Source: Verrucomicrobiota bacterium | Lineage (GTDB): Bacteria; Verrucomicrobiota; Verrucomicrobiia; Opitutales; Opitutaceae | Reading direction: 5' to 3' | DNA length: 64,000 bases | Assembly (NCBI GenBank): GCA_016235555.1 | Contig: JACRKC010000073.1 | Span: 1 to 64,000, forward strand | Shown: piece after piece, positions 25,244-35,732 of the stretch | Numbering within the stretch: position 1 is the first letter of the stretch | Layout: each line of letters opens with the position of its first letter | Made by a program: the position numbers and the translations under genes | Notes under the pieces: generated by a model | Told to the model about the DNA's origin: nothing | Database searches by the model: none | The model's input: the letters and a program-made list of their open reading frames with translations, nothing else

Positions 25244-26344
25244 TCAGCCTTCGACCGGTTTCGGAGCGGGGTTCGCCGAGGGGGCGGCGGAGTTGTCCAC
25301 GCGCACGGGGCTGCCGTTGCGCAGCTTGATCTGGCCCGAGGTCACGACGGTTTCGCCAGCGTTCAGGCCGGAGACGACGGCGATCAGGTTGCCGCGTTGC
25401 GGTCCGGTCTGGATGAAGCGCTGGCGGGCCACACCGTTTTCGACCACGTAGACGAAGTTGCCGTAGGGATTGTAGACGACGGCTGCGCCGGGGAGCACGA
25501 TCGTGCGCTCGTTGCCGGGCAGGAGGACTTCGACCCGGCCGAACATTCCCGGGCGCAGCGCTTCGTCGCGGTTGGGCACGGTCGCGCGCAGACTGAGACT
25601 GCGCGTGGCGTCGCTCACGCGCGGGGCGATCGCGGCGATGGTGCCCTCGAACACGCGGTCCGGGAAGGCGTCCACCTGCACGCGAACCGTCTGACCGGCG
25701 GCCACGCGTCCGATCGTCTGCTGTGGCAGGGTGAAGTCGACATACACGGAATCGAGTGTCTCGAGCTGGACGATGGATTCGGCCTTGCCGAGAAACTGAC
25801 CGGGATGGATCAACGCGATCCCCAACCGGCCGGCGAAGGGCGCGACGATATGCTTCTTGGCGAGGGTGGCGTGAAGCTGCGCGACCGCCGCTTGGGTCTG
25901 CGCCGCGGCGGCCTCGGCCGCGTCAAGGTCCGCGACCGTGTTGGTGCCGGCCGCGCGCAATTCGCGGGCGCGACCGAGGTTGGCACTCGCGAGACGGGCC
26001 TGCGCCTCGAGGCCCGGCAGGCTCGCGGACTCGATGGAGTCGTCGAGGTCGACGAGCGGCGTGCCGGCCGCGACCGACGCTCCCGATTCGAACGCGATGC
26101 GGCGCACGGCGCCCTCGAGTTCCGTCTTGATCGTGATCCCGCGAAAGCTCGCGCAGGAGCCGGTGGCGTGGAGCGAGTTTGGCCAGGTCTCCTCCCGCGC
26201 ACTCGTGGCGCTCACCGTCGCCGGCGGGCGGACTTGGGCGGCACGGGCGGCCAGCGCCCGGCGGATCGTCAGGAACTTGTAGCCGAAAATCGCGCCAAAC
26301 ACGGCGGCGGCGATCAGGACTGTCAGGACTGTGCGGGTTTTCAT
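25244..26344 (-). CDS. RND efflux periplasmic adaptor (membrane fusion protein)
   Basis: 366 residues with an N-terminal membrane anchor (VLTVLIAAAVFGAIFGY), no lipobox, then the HlyD/AcrA-type layout: a half biotinyl-lipoyl domain (GAVRRIAFESGASVAAGTPL), an alpha-helical hairpin rich in Ala, the second lipoyl half (IVAPFAGRLGIALIHPGQFL) and beta-barrel domains. It links the RND pump to an outer-membrane channel. Its start overlaps the MarR stop by 4 bases. Confidence 0.94.
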   Translation of the reverse strand: MKTRTVLTVLIAAAVFGAIFGYKFLTIRRALAARAAQVRPPATVSATSAREETWPNSLHATGSCASFRGITIKTELEGAVRRIAFESGASVAAGTPLVDLDDSIESASLPGLEAQARLASANLGRARELRAAGTNTVADLDAAEAAAAQTQAAVAQLHATLAKKHIVAPFAGRLGIALIHPGQFLGKAESIVQLETLDSVYVDFTLPQQTIGRVAAGQTVRVQVDAFPDRVFEGTIAAIAPRVSDATRSLSLRATVPNRDEALRPGMFGRVEVLLPGNERTIVLPGAAVVYNPYGNFVYVVENGVARQRFIQTGPQRGNLIAVVSGLNAGETVVTSGQIKLRNGSPVRVDNSAAPSANPAPKPVEG

Positions 26345-26928
26345 GAGAGAGGGATCCCGCCACGCGGGGCATGGCTGGCGGTCGTGGTGGCGTTCGCACC
26401 GGACTCGAGGAGCGTGCAGCCGAGCCGGAACCGGGTTTGCGGCCCGGCCGGCATGAGCCGGGCAATGTCGCCGAGCAACCGGAGCAACTGCACGGCCGCG
26501 CGATCAGCCGCGGTGCGGCCGGCGGAGGTCAGGCGGAAGTAGGTGCGCCTCCGGTCGGTTGGTTCACGCCGGCCTCTCACCAACTTCTGCTCCTGCAAGC
26601 CAGCAAGCGCCACCGACACGGAAGGCCGGTCGAGTCCGGTGTGCTGGGCGAGATCCGAGGGCGAGGCGGGCAGGGGATCGAGCGCGAAGAGTGCGACCAA
26701 CAGCGCGAGCTTGGGCCGCGTCAACCGATCGGCGGCGAGCTGCTCACGAATGCAGGCGCGCACGGATTCACTGGCGTCCAGGAACTCGATGACGGTGCGG
26801 CAGCGATGCTCGCTGAGCCCCTGCCGCTGGCGGGCCATCGTCAGGAGGGTTTGCACCAGCAGCGTCGACACGCGGGTTCCACCCGGAGCGCACGGCGGGT
26901 GAGGACTGGAGACGGCGGACGAGGCCAT
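26341..26928 (-). CDS. MarR-like transcriptional regulator
   Basis: 195 residues with a winged helix: RPKLALLVALFAL, SPSDLAQHTGLDRPSVSVALAG and the wing-like RREPTDRRRTYFRLTSAG. It is the first gene of the efflux operon and overlaps the adaptor gene by 4 bases, so it is probably the local repressor. The first about 15 residues (Ser/Pro-rich) may not be translated; start choice is uncertain. Confidence 0.88.
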   Translation of the reverse strand: MASSAVSSPHPPCAPGGTRVSTLLVQTLLTMARQRQGLSEHRCRTVIEFLDASESVRACIREQLAADRLTRPKLALLVALFALDPLPASPSDLAQHTGLDRPSVSVALAGLQEQKLVRGRREPTDRRRTYFRLTSAGRTAADRAAVQLLRLLGDIARLMPAGPQTRFRLGCTLLESGANATTTASHAPRGGIPLS

Positions 26929-27146
26929 GGCCGGAGCATATCGGCTGGCCGCGGTGGATGGAAATACTTCGCCGCGCTCTCAGTCATGCCTTTCCGGCAT
27001 GAGCGGTTTCGGGCGTGGCGAACTTCGGGTGCGACGCCGGGTTGGCCGCGACACAAAGCACATTCCATGATGCCCGCCCGTTCTAACCCTCAGTCGAAGG
27101 GAGTATTTCGGCGCGGGGTGAATTCCGGATAGGATGGTGTCCGGAT

Positions 27147-27230
27147 ATGACTCCTTCGTTGGCCGCCATCATCGTCGTCGCATTGTTGGTCATTCTCATG
27201 GCGACCGACGATCGGCCGGGCGAGGGGTAG
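27147..27230 (+). CDS. Possible 27-residue membrane peptide
   Basis: The ATG opens a frame reading MTPSLAAIIVVALLVILMAT followed by DDRPGEG and a stop: one hydrophobic helix with a charged tail. It is much like the 25-residue peptide at 33661-33738. The purine-rich GGAT at 27143 gives a poor ribosome-binding site. Whether it is translated is uncertain; a GC-rich stretch can give such a frame by chance. Confidence 0.35.
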   Translation: MTPSLAAIIVVALLVILMATDDRPGEG

Positions 27231-27240
27231 GGCAGGTGGT

Positions 27241-27318
27241 TGGCACGGCTTTCTGGTGGGAATGCACACATTGTTCGCGCGCTGACCTACAGTTACGAAG
27301 CCAAACCGGAAAGCCGTG
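27241..27318. repeat. Terminal-inverted-repeat element, copy 3
   Basis: The left end TGGCACGGCTTTCTGGTGGG and right end CCAAACCGGAAAGCCGTGAG are inverted repeats (CACGGCTTTC against GAAAGCCGTG). Internal blocks ATGCACACATTGTTCGCGCG and CTGACCTACAGTTACGAAGC match copies 1 and 2. It is the shortest copy at 78 bp; the middle hairpin is missing. Confidence 0.75.
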
Positions 27319-27333
27319 AGGTGGTTGGCGGGC

Positions 27334-27465
27334 GCAACAGGAAGTGAGTCAGCCAGCTGTAGCGGCGGTCTGCGACCGCCGGCGATGCGCCAAGGGTTCT
27401 CGTTCGGCGGTCGCAGACCGCCGCTACAACCAAGGCCTCGGTTTACTGACCTCACTTCCTGTTGC
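27334..27465. repeat. Nested palindrome, copy 1
   Basis: The outer arms GCAACAGGAAGTGAGTCAG and CTGACCTCACTTCCTGTTGC are inverted repeats. Within them TGTAGCGGCGGTCTGCGACC and GGTCGCAGACCGCCGCTACA form a second, perfect stem. A related sequence with different outer arms is at 63098-63218. Confidence 0.8.
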
Positions 27466-27535
27466 ACCGGTGGCTGGCCGGGAGGCAACGAAGTGGTAGC
27501 CACGGGCCGCGATTCCTGTTCAATCGGCGCGACCC

Positions 27536-29266
27536 ATGGCCGACATCGAAATCGACTCCCGGAACGTCAACTCACTTTGGGCAAGCGTGCTCGTGGAGAC
27601 GTTCGTGCGCGCGGGAGTGCGGCACGCGGTCGTGTCCCCCGGCTCGCGTTCGACGCCGCTGACGATGGCGCTGGCGCGCCACGGGGGCATCGAGGCGATA
27701 CCGGTGCTCGACGAGCGCTCGGCGTCGTTCTTCGCCCTCGGTCTGGCCAAGCGCACGGGGGCGCCGACGGCGCTGGTGTGCACGAGTGGCACCGCGGGGG
27801 CCAATTACTTTCCGGCGGTGATCGAGGCGCAGGAATCGCGCGTGCCGTTGGTCGTGCTGACCGCCGACCGTCCGCCGGAGCTGCGCGCCTGCGGCTCCGG
27901 ACAGACGATCGATCAGGTGAAACTTTTTGGAGGGCACGTGGAGTTCTTTCACGAGTTCGCGGTGCCCGAGGCGGGCGAGGCGCCGCTGCGTTACGTGCGG
28001 CAGATGGCGTTGCACGCCGTCGATCGGGCGGTCGAGGCAGGCGGGCCGGTGCACCTGAACGTGCCATTGCGCGACCCGCTGCCGCCGCTGCCCGACGACG
28101 GCAGCGCGGCGAAAACCGCCGCCGCAATCGATTGGCCCCGGTTCTTCGGCGCCGTTGCGCCGGCGGTGCGCCCGCTGCTGGCGGGACCGTCGCTTGAATT
28201 CGCCGCCGCGGTGCACGGTTTGATCGTCGTGGGACCGCGGGCCGCTGCCGATGCGTCCGCCGAGGCGACACTCGTCGGCCGGATCGCGGCGAAGCTCGGC
28301 TGGCCGGTGCTGGCTGATGGCCTCACGCCGCTGCGCACGCACGCCCGGGCGGTGCCGAATCTCGTCACGACCTACGATCTCGTCCTGCGGAACCCGGCCG
28401 TCGCAGAACGGCTCAGACCGGAGGTCGTGCTCTGCCTCGGGGAGTGGCCGACCAGCAAGGTGCTGCGCGCATGGCTGGAGGCGAACGACGGGCCGGTGTG
28501 GTTCATCAGCGACCGTGCGGACAATCGCGACGCGTTGCACAGTCGCGCCCGTCGCGCGACGATGTCGCTCGCCGCGCTTCCCGCGGCGCTGCCGCAGGCC
28601 GCCGCCGACAACGACTACACGCGCCGGTGGGCGCGTTACGATCGGGCCGCGCGCATCGCACTGGATGACGCGCTCGGCGCGAGCGATGCGATGTTCGAGG
28701 GCCGGGCCGCCTGGCTGCTCGCGCAGCATCTGCCACCCGAGACGCCGCTGTTCGTGGCCAACTCGATGCCCGCACGCGACGTGGAGTATTTCTGGCCCCC
28801 GGGCGAATGCGGCGCGCACATTTACTTCAACCGCGGCGCCAACGGCATCGACGGCACGCTTTCGACCGCGCTCGGGGTCGCCCACGGCGGCGACCGGCCG
28901 GCTGTGCTCCTGACGGGCGATCTCGCGCTGCTGCACGACACGAACGGATTCCTGCTGCGGGCGAAATTCCGCGGTTCGCTCACGATCGTGCTGATCAACA
29001 ATCGCGGCGGCGGCATCTTCGAGCACCTGCCGGTCGCGCAATTCGAGCCGCCGTTCGAGGAATTTTTCGCCACGCCGCAGGCGGTGGACTTCGCGGGATT
29101 GTGCGCGAGCCACGGCGTGGAGCACGTGACCGTGCGCGACTGGGCGCACTTCACGGCCCTCGTCGCGACCCTGCCGGCGCGGGGCCTGCGCGTGCTCGAA
29201 TTGCCCACGGACCGCAAGCGCGACGCGGCGCGGCGGAAGCAGATGTTCGCCGCGATCGCGGCGGGC

Positions 29267-29272
<6 letters not shown>
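27536..29272 (+). CDS. menD: SEPHCHC synthase
   Basis: The thiamine-diphosphate enzyme that joins isochorismate and 2-oxoglutarate in menaquinone synthesis. 578 residues with the N-terminal VSPGSRSTPLTMALARHG typical of MenD, the ThDP-activating Glu region TSGTAGANYFPAVIEAQ, and the C-terminal ThDP/metal site RGANGIDGTLSTALG and LTGDLALLHDTNGFL. menF lies 6 kb upstream and menB 2 kb downstream on the same strand. The end overlaps the convergent kup gene by 6 bases. Confidence 0.96.
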
Positions 29273-31159
<1,887 letters not shown>

Positions 31160-31301
31160 GAGGAAGGGTTGAGTCTCCGAAAAAACCGGCGGCCGTTCCA
31201 ACCTGATTTCCGGGGGGATGGATTTGAGCTTGATTTCAACTGCACGCGCTGTGCGCAGGCTGGTGGACAAGCGCCGTGAAAGCCACCACGCTGCGCGCCC
31301 T

Positions 31302-32135
31302 ATGACACCCGACTGGCAGGTCGCCAAAACCTACACCGACATCCTTTACCACAAGGCCGACGGCATCGCCAAGGTGACGATCAACCGGCCGGAGAAGCGC
31401 AACGCGTTCCGGCCCGAGACGGTCGCGCAGATGCTCGACGCGTTTTCCGATGCGCGCGAGGATCCGAAAACCGGCGTCGTGCTGCTCACGGGCGCGGGGC
31501 CGCACACCGACGGCAAATACGCCTTTTGCGCGGGTGGCGACCAGAGCGTGCGCGGGCCGGCGGGCTACATCGGGGACGACGGCGTCCCGCGGCTCAACGT
31601 GCTCGATCTGCAGAAACTCATCCGCTCGATGCCGAAGGTCGTGATCGCGCTGGTGGCGGGTTACGCGATCGGTGGCGGCCACGTGCTCCATGTCGTCTGC
31701 GATCTCAGCCTCGCGGCGGACAACGCGATCTTCGGGCAGGTTGGGCCGCGGATGGGAAGTTTCGATGGCGGCTTCGGTTCCAGTTACCTGGCGCGGGTCG
31801 TGGGGCAGAAGAAGGCGCGGGAAATCTGGTTTCTGTGCCGGCAATACGGCGCCAGGGAGGCGCTCGACATGGGCCTCGTCAACGCCGTGGTGCCGGTCGC
31901 GGAACTCGAGGCCGAAGGCGTGAAATGGGCCAGGGAGGTCCTCGCCAAAAGTCCGCTCGCGATCCGGCTGCTCAAGAGCGGCTTCAACGCCGAGCTCGAC
32001 GGCCAGGCCGGCATCCAGGAACTGGCCGGCAACGCGACTTTGCTCTACTACCTGAGCGAGGAGGCGAAGGAGTTTCACCGCGCCCAGCGCGAGAAGCGCG
32101 CGCCCGACGCCCGGAAGTGGCCGTGGCTGCCATGA
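31302..32135 (+). CDS. menB: 1,4-dihydroxy-2-naphthoyl-CoA synthase
   Basis: A crotonase-fold enzyme that closes the second ring of the menaquinone precursor from o-succinylbenzoyl-CoA. The 277 residues show [18 protein letters not shown], the MenB-specific GGDQSVRG and the following [36 protein letters not shown] and the C-terminal tail with [11 protein letters not shown]. The start giving [15 protein letters not shown] is used. menE, menC and menH are not in the window. Confidence 0.96.
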   Translation: MTPDWQVAKTYTDILYHKADGIAKVTINRPEKRNAFRPETVAQMLDAFSDAREDPKTGVVLLTGAGPHTDGKYAFCAGGDQSVRGPAGYIGDDGVPRLNVLDLQKLIRSMPKVVIALVAGYAIGGGHVLHVVCDLSLAADNAIFGQVGPRMGSFDGGFGSSYLARVVGQKKAREIWFLCRQYGAREALDMGLVNAVVPVAELEAEGVKWAREVLAKSPLAIRLLKSGFNAELDGQAGIQELAGNATLLYYLSEEAKEFHRAQREKRAPDARKWPWLP

Positions 32136-32446
32136 GGCGTCACGGGCCGTGGCTGCCGAATCCAATGTCCACTAGTTCAGGGGAACTGGTGTCGCTGAGG
32201 CTCGCATAGTTGAGTGCCCCGCGGTGGTCGGGGGAGCGCCCTCGTCCCGCGGGCTGTCCTCGGCGTCTCGCCGAGGACTTCGGAGATGTCGGCGGGACGC
32301 CGACACGAGCACCCGAGACGGGTGCGCTCCCCGGACCACCGAGCGCTTTTGCCACCCTGTTTTGCAGGAATCGGTATTCCAATTACGAAGAACCTTTGGA
32401 CCGACGGGCCGGCCCTGCGAAGTCCAAGCACATCTCGTAACTGGTA
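32136..32446. other. Intergenic region between menB and yebC
   Basis: 311 bases between convergent genes. It contains the third 120-bp four-hairpin element (32222-32341), which could serve as a transcriptional barrier. The rest shows no gene or recognisable motif; the ORFs here are encoded by the repeat. Confidence 0.6.
32222..32341. repeat. 120-bp four-hairpin element, copy 3
   Basis: It starts CGGTGGTCGGGGGAGCGCC and ends GCGCTCCCCGGACCACCG. The internal hairpins GTCCTCGGCGTCTCGCCGAGGAC, TGTCGGCGGGACGCCGACA and GCACCCGAGACGGGTGC match copy 2 with few changes, some of them compensatory or at loops. Confidence 0.85.
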
Positions 32447-33181
32447 TTACTTGACGGCGGCCCAGACGCGCTGGACGTCGTCGTGGTCTTCGAGGGACTG
32501 GAGGAACTCGCCGACCTCGCCGCGCTGAGTTTCGTTCAGCTCCGGAAACATCTTGGCGATGTAGCCGAGTTCGGCGGTGACCACGCTCCAGCCATTCTGC
32601 TTGAGCCAGGTGGCCGCGGCGTGCACGCCGGTGCGATCAGTGAGAAAACGCGCGCCCGCGGCGCCTTCGGGGATGTCGTCGTTTTGCGCGTGCGTGAGCG
32701 CCTCGAACTCGTTGGCGCCGGCCTCGATCGCGGCGGCCTCGAGATCGACCTTGGTGTCCGCGTGGTGCGCCTCGACGATACCCGCGTGGTCGAAGAGAAA
32801 CTTGTTGCTGCCGGCGCCGCCGAGCGTGCCGCCTTCCTTGAAGAGCACCCGGATCTCACCGGCGCTGCGGTTGTGATTGTCGGTCATCACCTCGACGATC
32901 ACCGGCACCTTGTGCGGCGCGTAGCCCTCGTAGACGACGTGTTCGAGCGAGGCGCCGTCGCCGCCGCCGCCCGCGCCCTTTTTGATCGCGCGCTCGATCA
33001 CATCGCGCGTCACGCTGGCCTTCTTTGCTTTCTCCACCGCGGCGAAGAGCCGGGCGTTGCCTTCGGGATCGCCGCCGCCGAGTTTGGCGGCGACGGTGAT
33101 TTCCTTCACGAGTTTCTGCGTTACCTGGCCTTTCTTCAGGTTGACGATTGCGCGCTTAGCGTGGAGCCATTGACGTCCCAT
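32447..33181 (-). CDS. yebC: YebC/PmpR-family regulatory protein
   Basis: 244 residues of the YebC/TACO1 family, which acts as a DNA-binding regulator in some bacteria and as a translation factor for polyproline stretches in others. Landmarks are the N-terminal GRQWLHAKR (family: GHSKWANIK), FTKLVKEITVAA-like QKLVKEITVAAKLGG, AVEKAKKASVTRDVIERAIK, YEGYAPHKVPVIVEVMTDNHNR and GGTLGGAGSNKFLFD. It follows a small ORF by 21 bases. Confidence 0.94.
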   Translation of the reverse strand: MGRQWLHAKRAIVNLKKGQVTQKLVKEITVAAKLGGGDPEGNARLFAAVEKAKKASVTRDVIERAIKKGAGGGGDGASLEHVVYEGYAPHKVPVIVEVMTDNHNRSAGEIRVLFKEGGTLGGAGSNKFLFDHAGIVEAHHADTKVDLEAAAIEAGANEFEALTHAQNDDIPEGAAGARFLTDRTGVHAAATWLKQNGWSVVTAELGYIAKMFPELNETQRGEVGEFLQSLEDHDDVQRVWAAVK

Positions 33182-33202
33182 AGTCGGCCAACGTGAGAGT
33201 GC

Positions 33203-33586
33203 TCATGGAATGGTGCAATGCCGAATCTCGGAGCGGGGTCCGCGTGCCGGCCCGGCTTCGAATCCGACTCGAGCGGCGCGACGTCGCGCGGGTCGAGCCG
33301 GGCGAGCCGGTCGTGCGGTCTGTCGGGGAAAGAGCGCACGTTCGAGTTTCACCGCCAGACAGCACTCGTGATAACAGAGCAGGTAGCGCTGTTCGTCGGT
33401 CGTGAGGCCGGTGAGCCAGCGGCGGACCTCGGCCTTGTTCAGGCGGCGCAATTCATGCAATGGACAATCGATGGGATCGTCCTCGGCCAGGGGGCAGGCC
33501 GAGGCGATGGCGAGCAGACGTTCGTAAACCGGCGCAAGGGGACGCAAAGGCTCCGGCGGGGTAAACGGGGCATTCACAACGGCCAT
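33203..33586 (-). CDS. Small protein of unknown function upstream of yebC
   Basis: 127 residues from MAVVNAPFTPPEPLRPLAPV. The first about 83 residues look like a folded domain with IDCPLHELRRLNKAEVRRWL and EQRYLLCYHECCLAVKLE, including several His and Cys that could bind a metal. The rest is a low-complexity Arg/Pro/Ala tail that may be poorly conserved. A longer start at 33694 overlaps the small peptide ORF and is less likely. Family not recognised; probably cotranscribed with yebC. Confidence 0.6.
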   Translation of the reverse strand: MAVVNAPFTPPEPLRPLAPVYERLLAIASACPLAEDDPIDCPLHELRRLNKAEVRRWLTGLTTDEQRYLLCYHECCLAVKLERALFPRQTARPARPARPARRRAARVGFEAGPARGPRSEIRHCTIP

Positions 33587-33660
33587 TTTATCCCCCGGCC
33601 CCCTGAACAAAAGCGCAATTCCTGCGCGGAAATTGTGCGGCGCCTCCGCACCAGCTGCCG

Positions 33661-33738
33661 CTAACGGTCGCAATTGCTGCTGTGACACAGCCATGCCATG
33701 AGCACGATGATGACCGTGAAAATCACAATAAGGAGCAT
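33661..33738 (-). CDS. Possible 25-residue membrane peptide
   Basis: Reads MLLIVIFTVIIVLMAWLC then HSSNCDR and stop, a single hydrophobic helix with a short polar tail. It resembles the 27-residue peptide at 27147-27230 in size and plan. It lies 74 bases upstream of the small ORF before yebC. Translation is not proven. Confidence 0.4.
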   Translation of the reverse strand: MLLIVIFTVIIVLMAWLCHSSNCDR

Positions 33739-33854
33739 TGGCGCGGGGTAAGTAACTGAAGCCCGTCTAGGCAAACGACGCCCAATGTCACTGGCCAGCA
33801 CTTTATTTTTGAACGCCCTTTTTGCCTTTGCGACCGCCGGTCACCTCGGTGCCA

Positions 33855-35075
33855 ATGGCCCTCGTGGCCGCCCGTTTGTCCAACCCAGTCACGACCCCGG
33901 CTTTGCCGATCATCGTCCACCTCGATGCCGATGCGTTTTTCGTGTCGTGCGAGCTCGCGCTTCAACCGGAACTCCGCGGCCGGAAATGCGCCGTGGGCGG
34001 CCGGGAGCGCGGCATCATCTCGTCGGCCAGCTACGAGGCCCGGGCCTGCGGGGTCTACACCCCGATGCCCACCCAGCGCGCCCTGAAGGTGTGTCCCGAC
34101 CTCATCATGCTGCCGCACACCAGCGGGCTCTACTCGAAGGTGTCGCGCCAGATGTTCGACCTCTGCGAGACGCTCACGCCGATCGTGCAGCGCAACTCCA
34201 TTGACGAAGGCTACCTCGACCTCGGCCCGTGCGGACTTTCGACCACCATCGAACTCGAAGAGCGCGTGCGCGGCCTGCAACGCCGCCTGTGGGACGAACT
34301 CCAGATTCCGGTCTCGATGGGACTCGCCGCCAACAAACTCGTCGCGCAGATCGCGTCCAAGCTCCGCAAGCCCCGCGGCTTCGTCATCGTGCCACCGGGC
34401 ACCGAGGAGGAGTTTCTCGCGCCGCTCCCGCTCGGCAAACTCCCCGGCATCGGCGCCAAGACCGAGGCCTCGCTCGGGGCGAAACACGGCCTGAAATTCG
34501 TGCGCGACATCACGGCGCGCAGCGAGGGCGAGTTGCAGCGCATCTTTGGCGATTCCTGGCCCGACATGCTCGCGACCGCCCGCGGCCAGGACTGTCGCCC
34601 GGTTGAGACCGATCGGGACGACGCGAAGAGTTATTCCCAGCAGGAGACGTTTTTCACGGACATCGGCGACTTCGCCGAGATCGAGCGGGTGGCCAAGCGC
34701 ATGGTGGACGAACTCCTCCCGAAGGTCCGCGCCGACGGCAAGCGCGTGCGCACGATCACGATCAAGGTGCGCTACCCCGATTTTACGCAGGAGTCGCATG
34801 GCCGCAGCCTCGACACCGCTTCCGATCTCGAGTCGCCGTTTTACCCGCTCATCGCGCCGCTCCTCCGTGTCGCGTGGAAAAAACCGCGGCCGCTGCGCCT
34901 CATCAGCGTGAAATTTTCCGGCGTCGACGACGGGCCGGCGCAGCTCGAGATGTTCGCTCAAACCGACGAGAAGCGCCGCCGGCTGGCGGGTGTGCTCGAC
35001 CAACTGAACCGACGGGCGGGCGACCACGTCGTGCAGCACGGACATCAGCTTGCCAAACGTTCCGCCGCCTCCTAA
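33855..35075 (+). CDS. dinB: DNA polymerase IV
   Basis: A Y-family translesion polymerase of about 406 residues. Catalytic acids are visible in IIVHLDADAFFVSCE and NSIDEGYLDLG; ISSASYEARACGVYTPMPT, LAANKLVAQIASK and LPLGKLPGIGAKTE (helix-hairpin-helix in the thumb) complete the family pattern, and the little-finger domain follows. No C-terminal beta-clamp motif is obvious. The start at 33855 is preferred; the frame is open further upstream to 33822. Confidence 0.94.
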   Translation: MALVAARLSNPVTTPALPIIVHLDADAFFVSCELALQPELRGRKCAVGGRERGIISSASYEARACGVYTPMPTQRALKVCPDLIMLPHTSGLYSKVSRQMFDLCETLTPIVQRNSIDEGYLDLGPCGLSTTIELEERVRGLQRRLWDELQIPVSMGLAANKLVAQIASKLRKPRGFVIVPPGTEEEFLAPLPLGKLPGIGAKTEASLGAKHGLKFVRDITARSEGELQRIFGDSWPDMLATARGQDCRPVETDRDDAKSYSQQETFFTDIGDFAEIERVAKRMVDELLPKVRADGKRVRTITIKVRYPDFTQESHGRSLDTASDLESPFYPLIAPLLRVAWKKPRPLRLISVKFSGVDDGPAQLEMFAQTDEKRRRLAGVLDQLNRRAGDHVVQHGHQLAKRSAAS

Positions 35076-35088
35076 CACGCGCCCGTCT

Positions 35089-35652
35089 ATGCCGATCTAC
35101 GAGTATTACTGTCCGGACAACCACACGATCTACCAGTTCTACGCCAAGACGTTCGCGCAGGGACAGACGGTGCCGCAGTGCCCCGAGAACCCGAAGTTCA
35201 AGCTGCGCAAGCTCGTCTCCGCCTTCGCAGTCACCAAAGGCGGCAAGAGAGACGACGCCACCGAATCGAAGCCTGCCGCCGATCCCGGTGACGCCGCCGA
35301 AGACGCCCGCATGGAGGCCGCGATGGGCGCGATGGAAAAGGAATTCTCCGCCGTCGACGAAAACGACCCGCGCGCCATGGCTCGCATGATGCGTCGCATG
35401 GGTGAGCTGACCGGCGAGAAGTTCGACGAGCCGATGGAGGAGGCCGTCCGCAAACTCGAGGAAGGCGCCGATCCCGATTCGCTCGATGAGCAACTCGGCG
35501 GCGACACGCCCGGCGGTGAGTCCGATCCCCACGGCGATGACACGGGTATGGGCGGCCCGCCGCCACCCGCGAAGGATCCGAAGGAAAAACGTCACCGCTT
35601 CCGCGCCCGCCGGCCGCTGCGTCGCGATCCGAAGCTCTACGATTACGAATGA
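35089..35652 (+). CDS. FmdB-like zinc-ribbon protein with long acidic tail
   Basis: 187 residues. The N-terminus MPIYEYYCPDNHTIYQFYAK and PQCPENPKFKLRKLVSAF resemble the FmdB/CxxC zinc-ribbon family, but each half keeps only one clear cysteine (CPDNH, CPENP), so metal binding may be lost. The rest is charged and low complexity (Asp/Glu/Pro-rich), ending in an Arg-rich stretch and KLYDYE. It starts 13 bases after dinB. Function unknown. Confidence 0.8.
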   Translation: MPIYEYYCPDNHTIYQFYAKTFAQGQTVPQCPENPKFKLRKLVSAFAVTKGGKRDDATESKPAADPGDAAEDARMEAAMGAMEKEFSAVDENDPRAMARMMRRMGELTGEKFDEPMEEAVRKLEEGADPDSLDEQLGGDTPGGESDPHGDDTGMGGPPPPAKDPKEKRHRFRARRPLRRDPKLYDYE

Positions 35653-35660
35653 GCGGATTG

Positions 35661-35727
35661 AACCACTGATCGACACTGATGTTCACTGATTGATTTAATC
35701 ACTGCCCCTGAGTGTGAATCAGTGGTT
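35661..35727. repeat. AACCACTGAT inverted repeat
   Basis: The arms AACCACTGAT and ATCAGTGGTT are perfect, 10 bases each; between them are two more CACTGAT units (at about 35675 and 35683). It spans the gap before the inositol-phosphatase-like gene, ending 5 bases before its ATG, so it could fold over the ribosome-binding site. Confidence 0.7.
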
Positions 35728-35732
35728 TCACG

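Larger units (their letters stand above)
26929..27535. other. Intergenic region with repeats and a tiny ORF, upstream of menD
   Basis: 607 bases between the divergent efflux operon and menD. It contains a possible 27-residue membrane peptide gene (27147-27230), the third terminal-inverted-repeat element (27241-27318) and a nested palindrome (27334-27465). Promoters for both flanking transcripts must lie here, but no clear boxes were identified. Confidence 0.5.

Noticed and set aside
22136-26542. 1468-residue ORF antisense to the efflux operon
   Set aside because: Composition is rich in His, Asp, Arg and Glu with no family motif; the opposite strand encodes clear RND, adaptor and MarR proteins. 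It is a high-GC shadow.
27134-27319. 61-residue ORF before menD
   Set aside because: It runs into the repeat element and has no coding-like composition; only the shorter hydrophobic frame at 27147 in another register was kept as a weak candidate.
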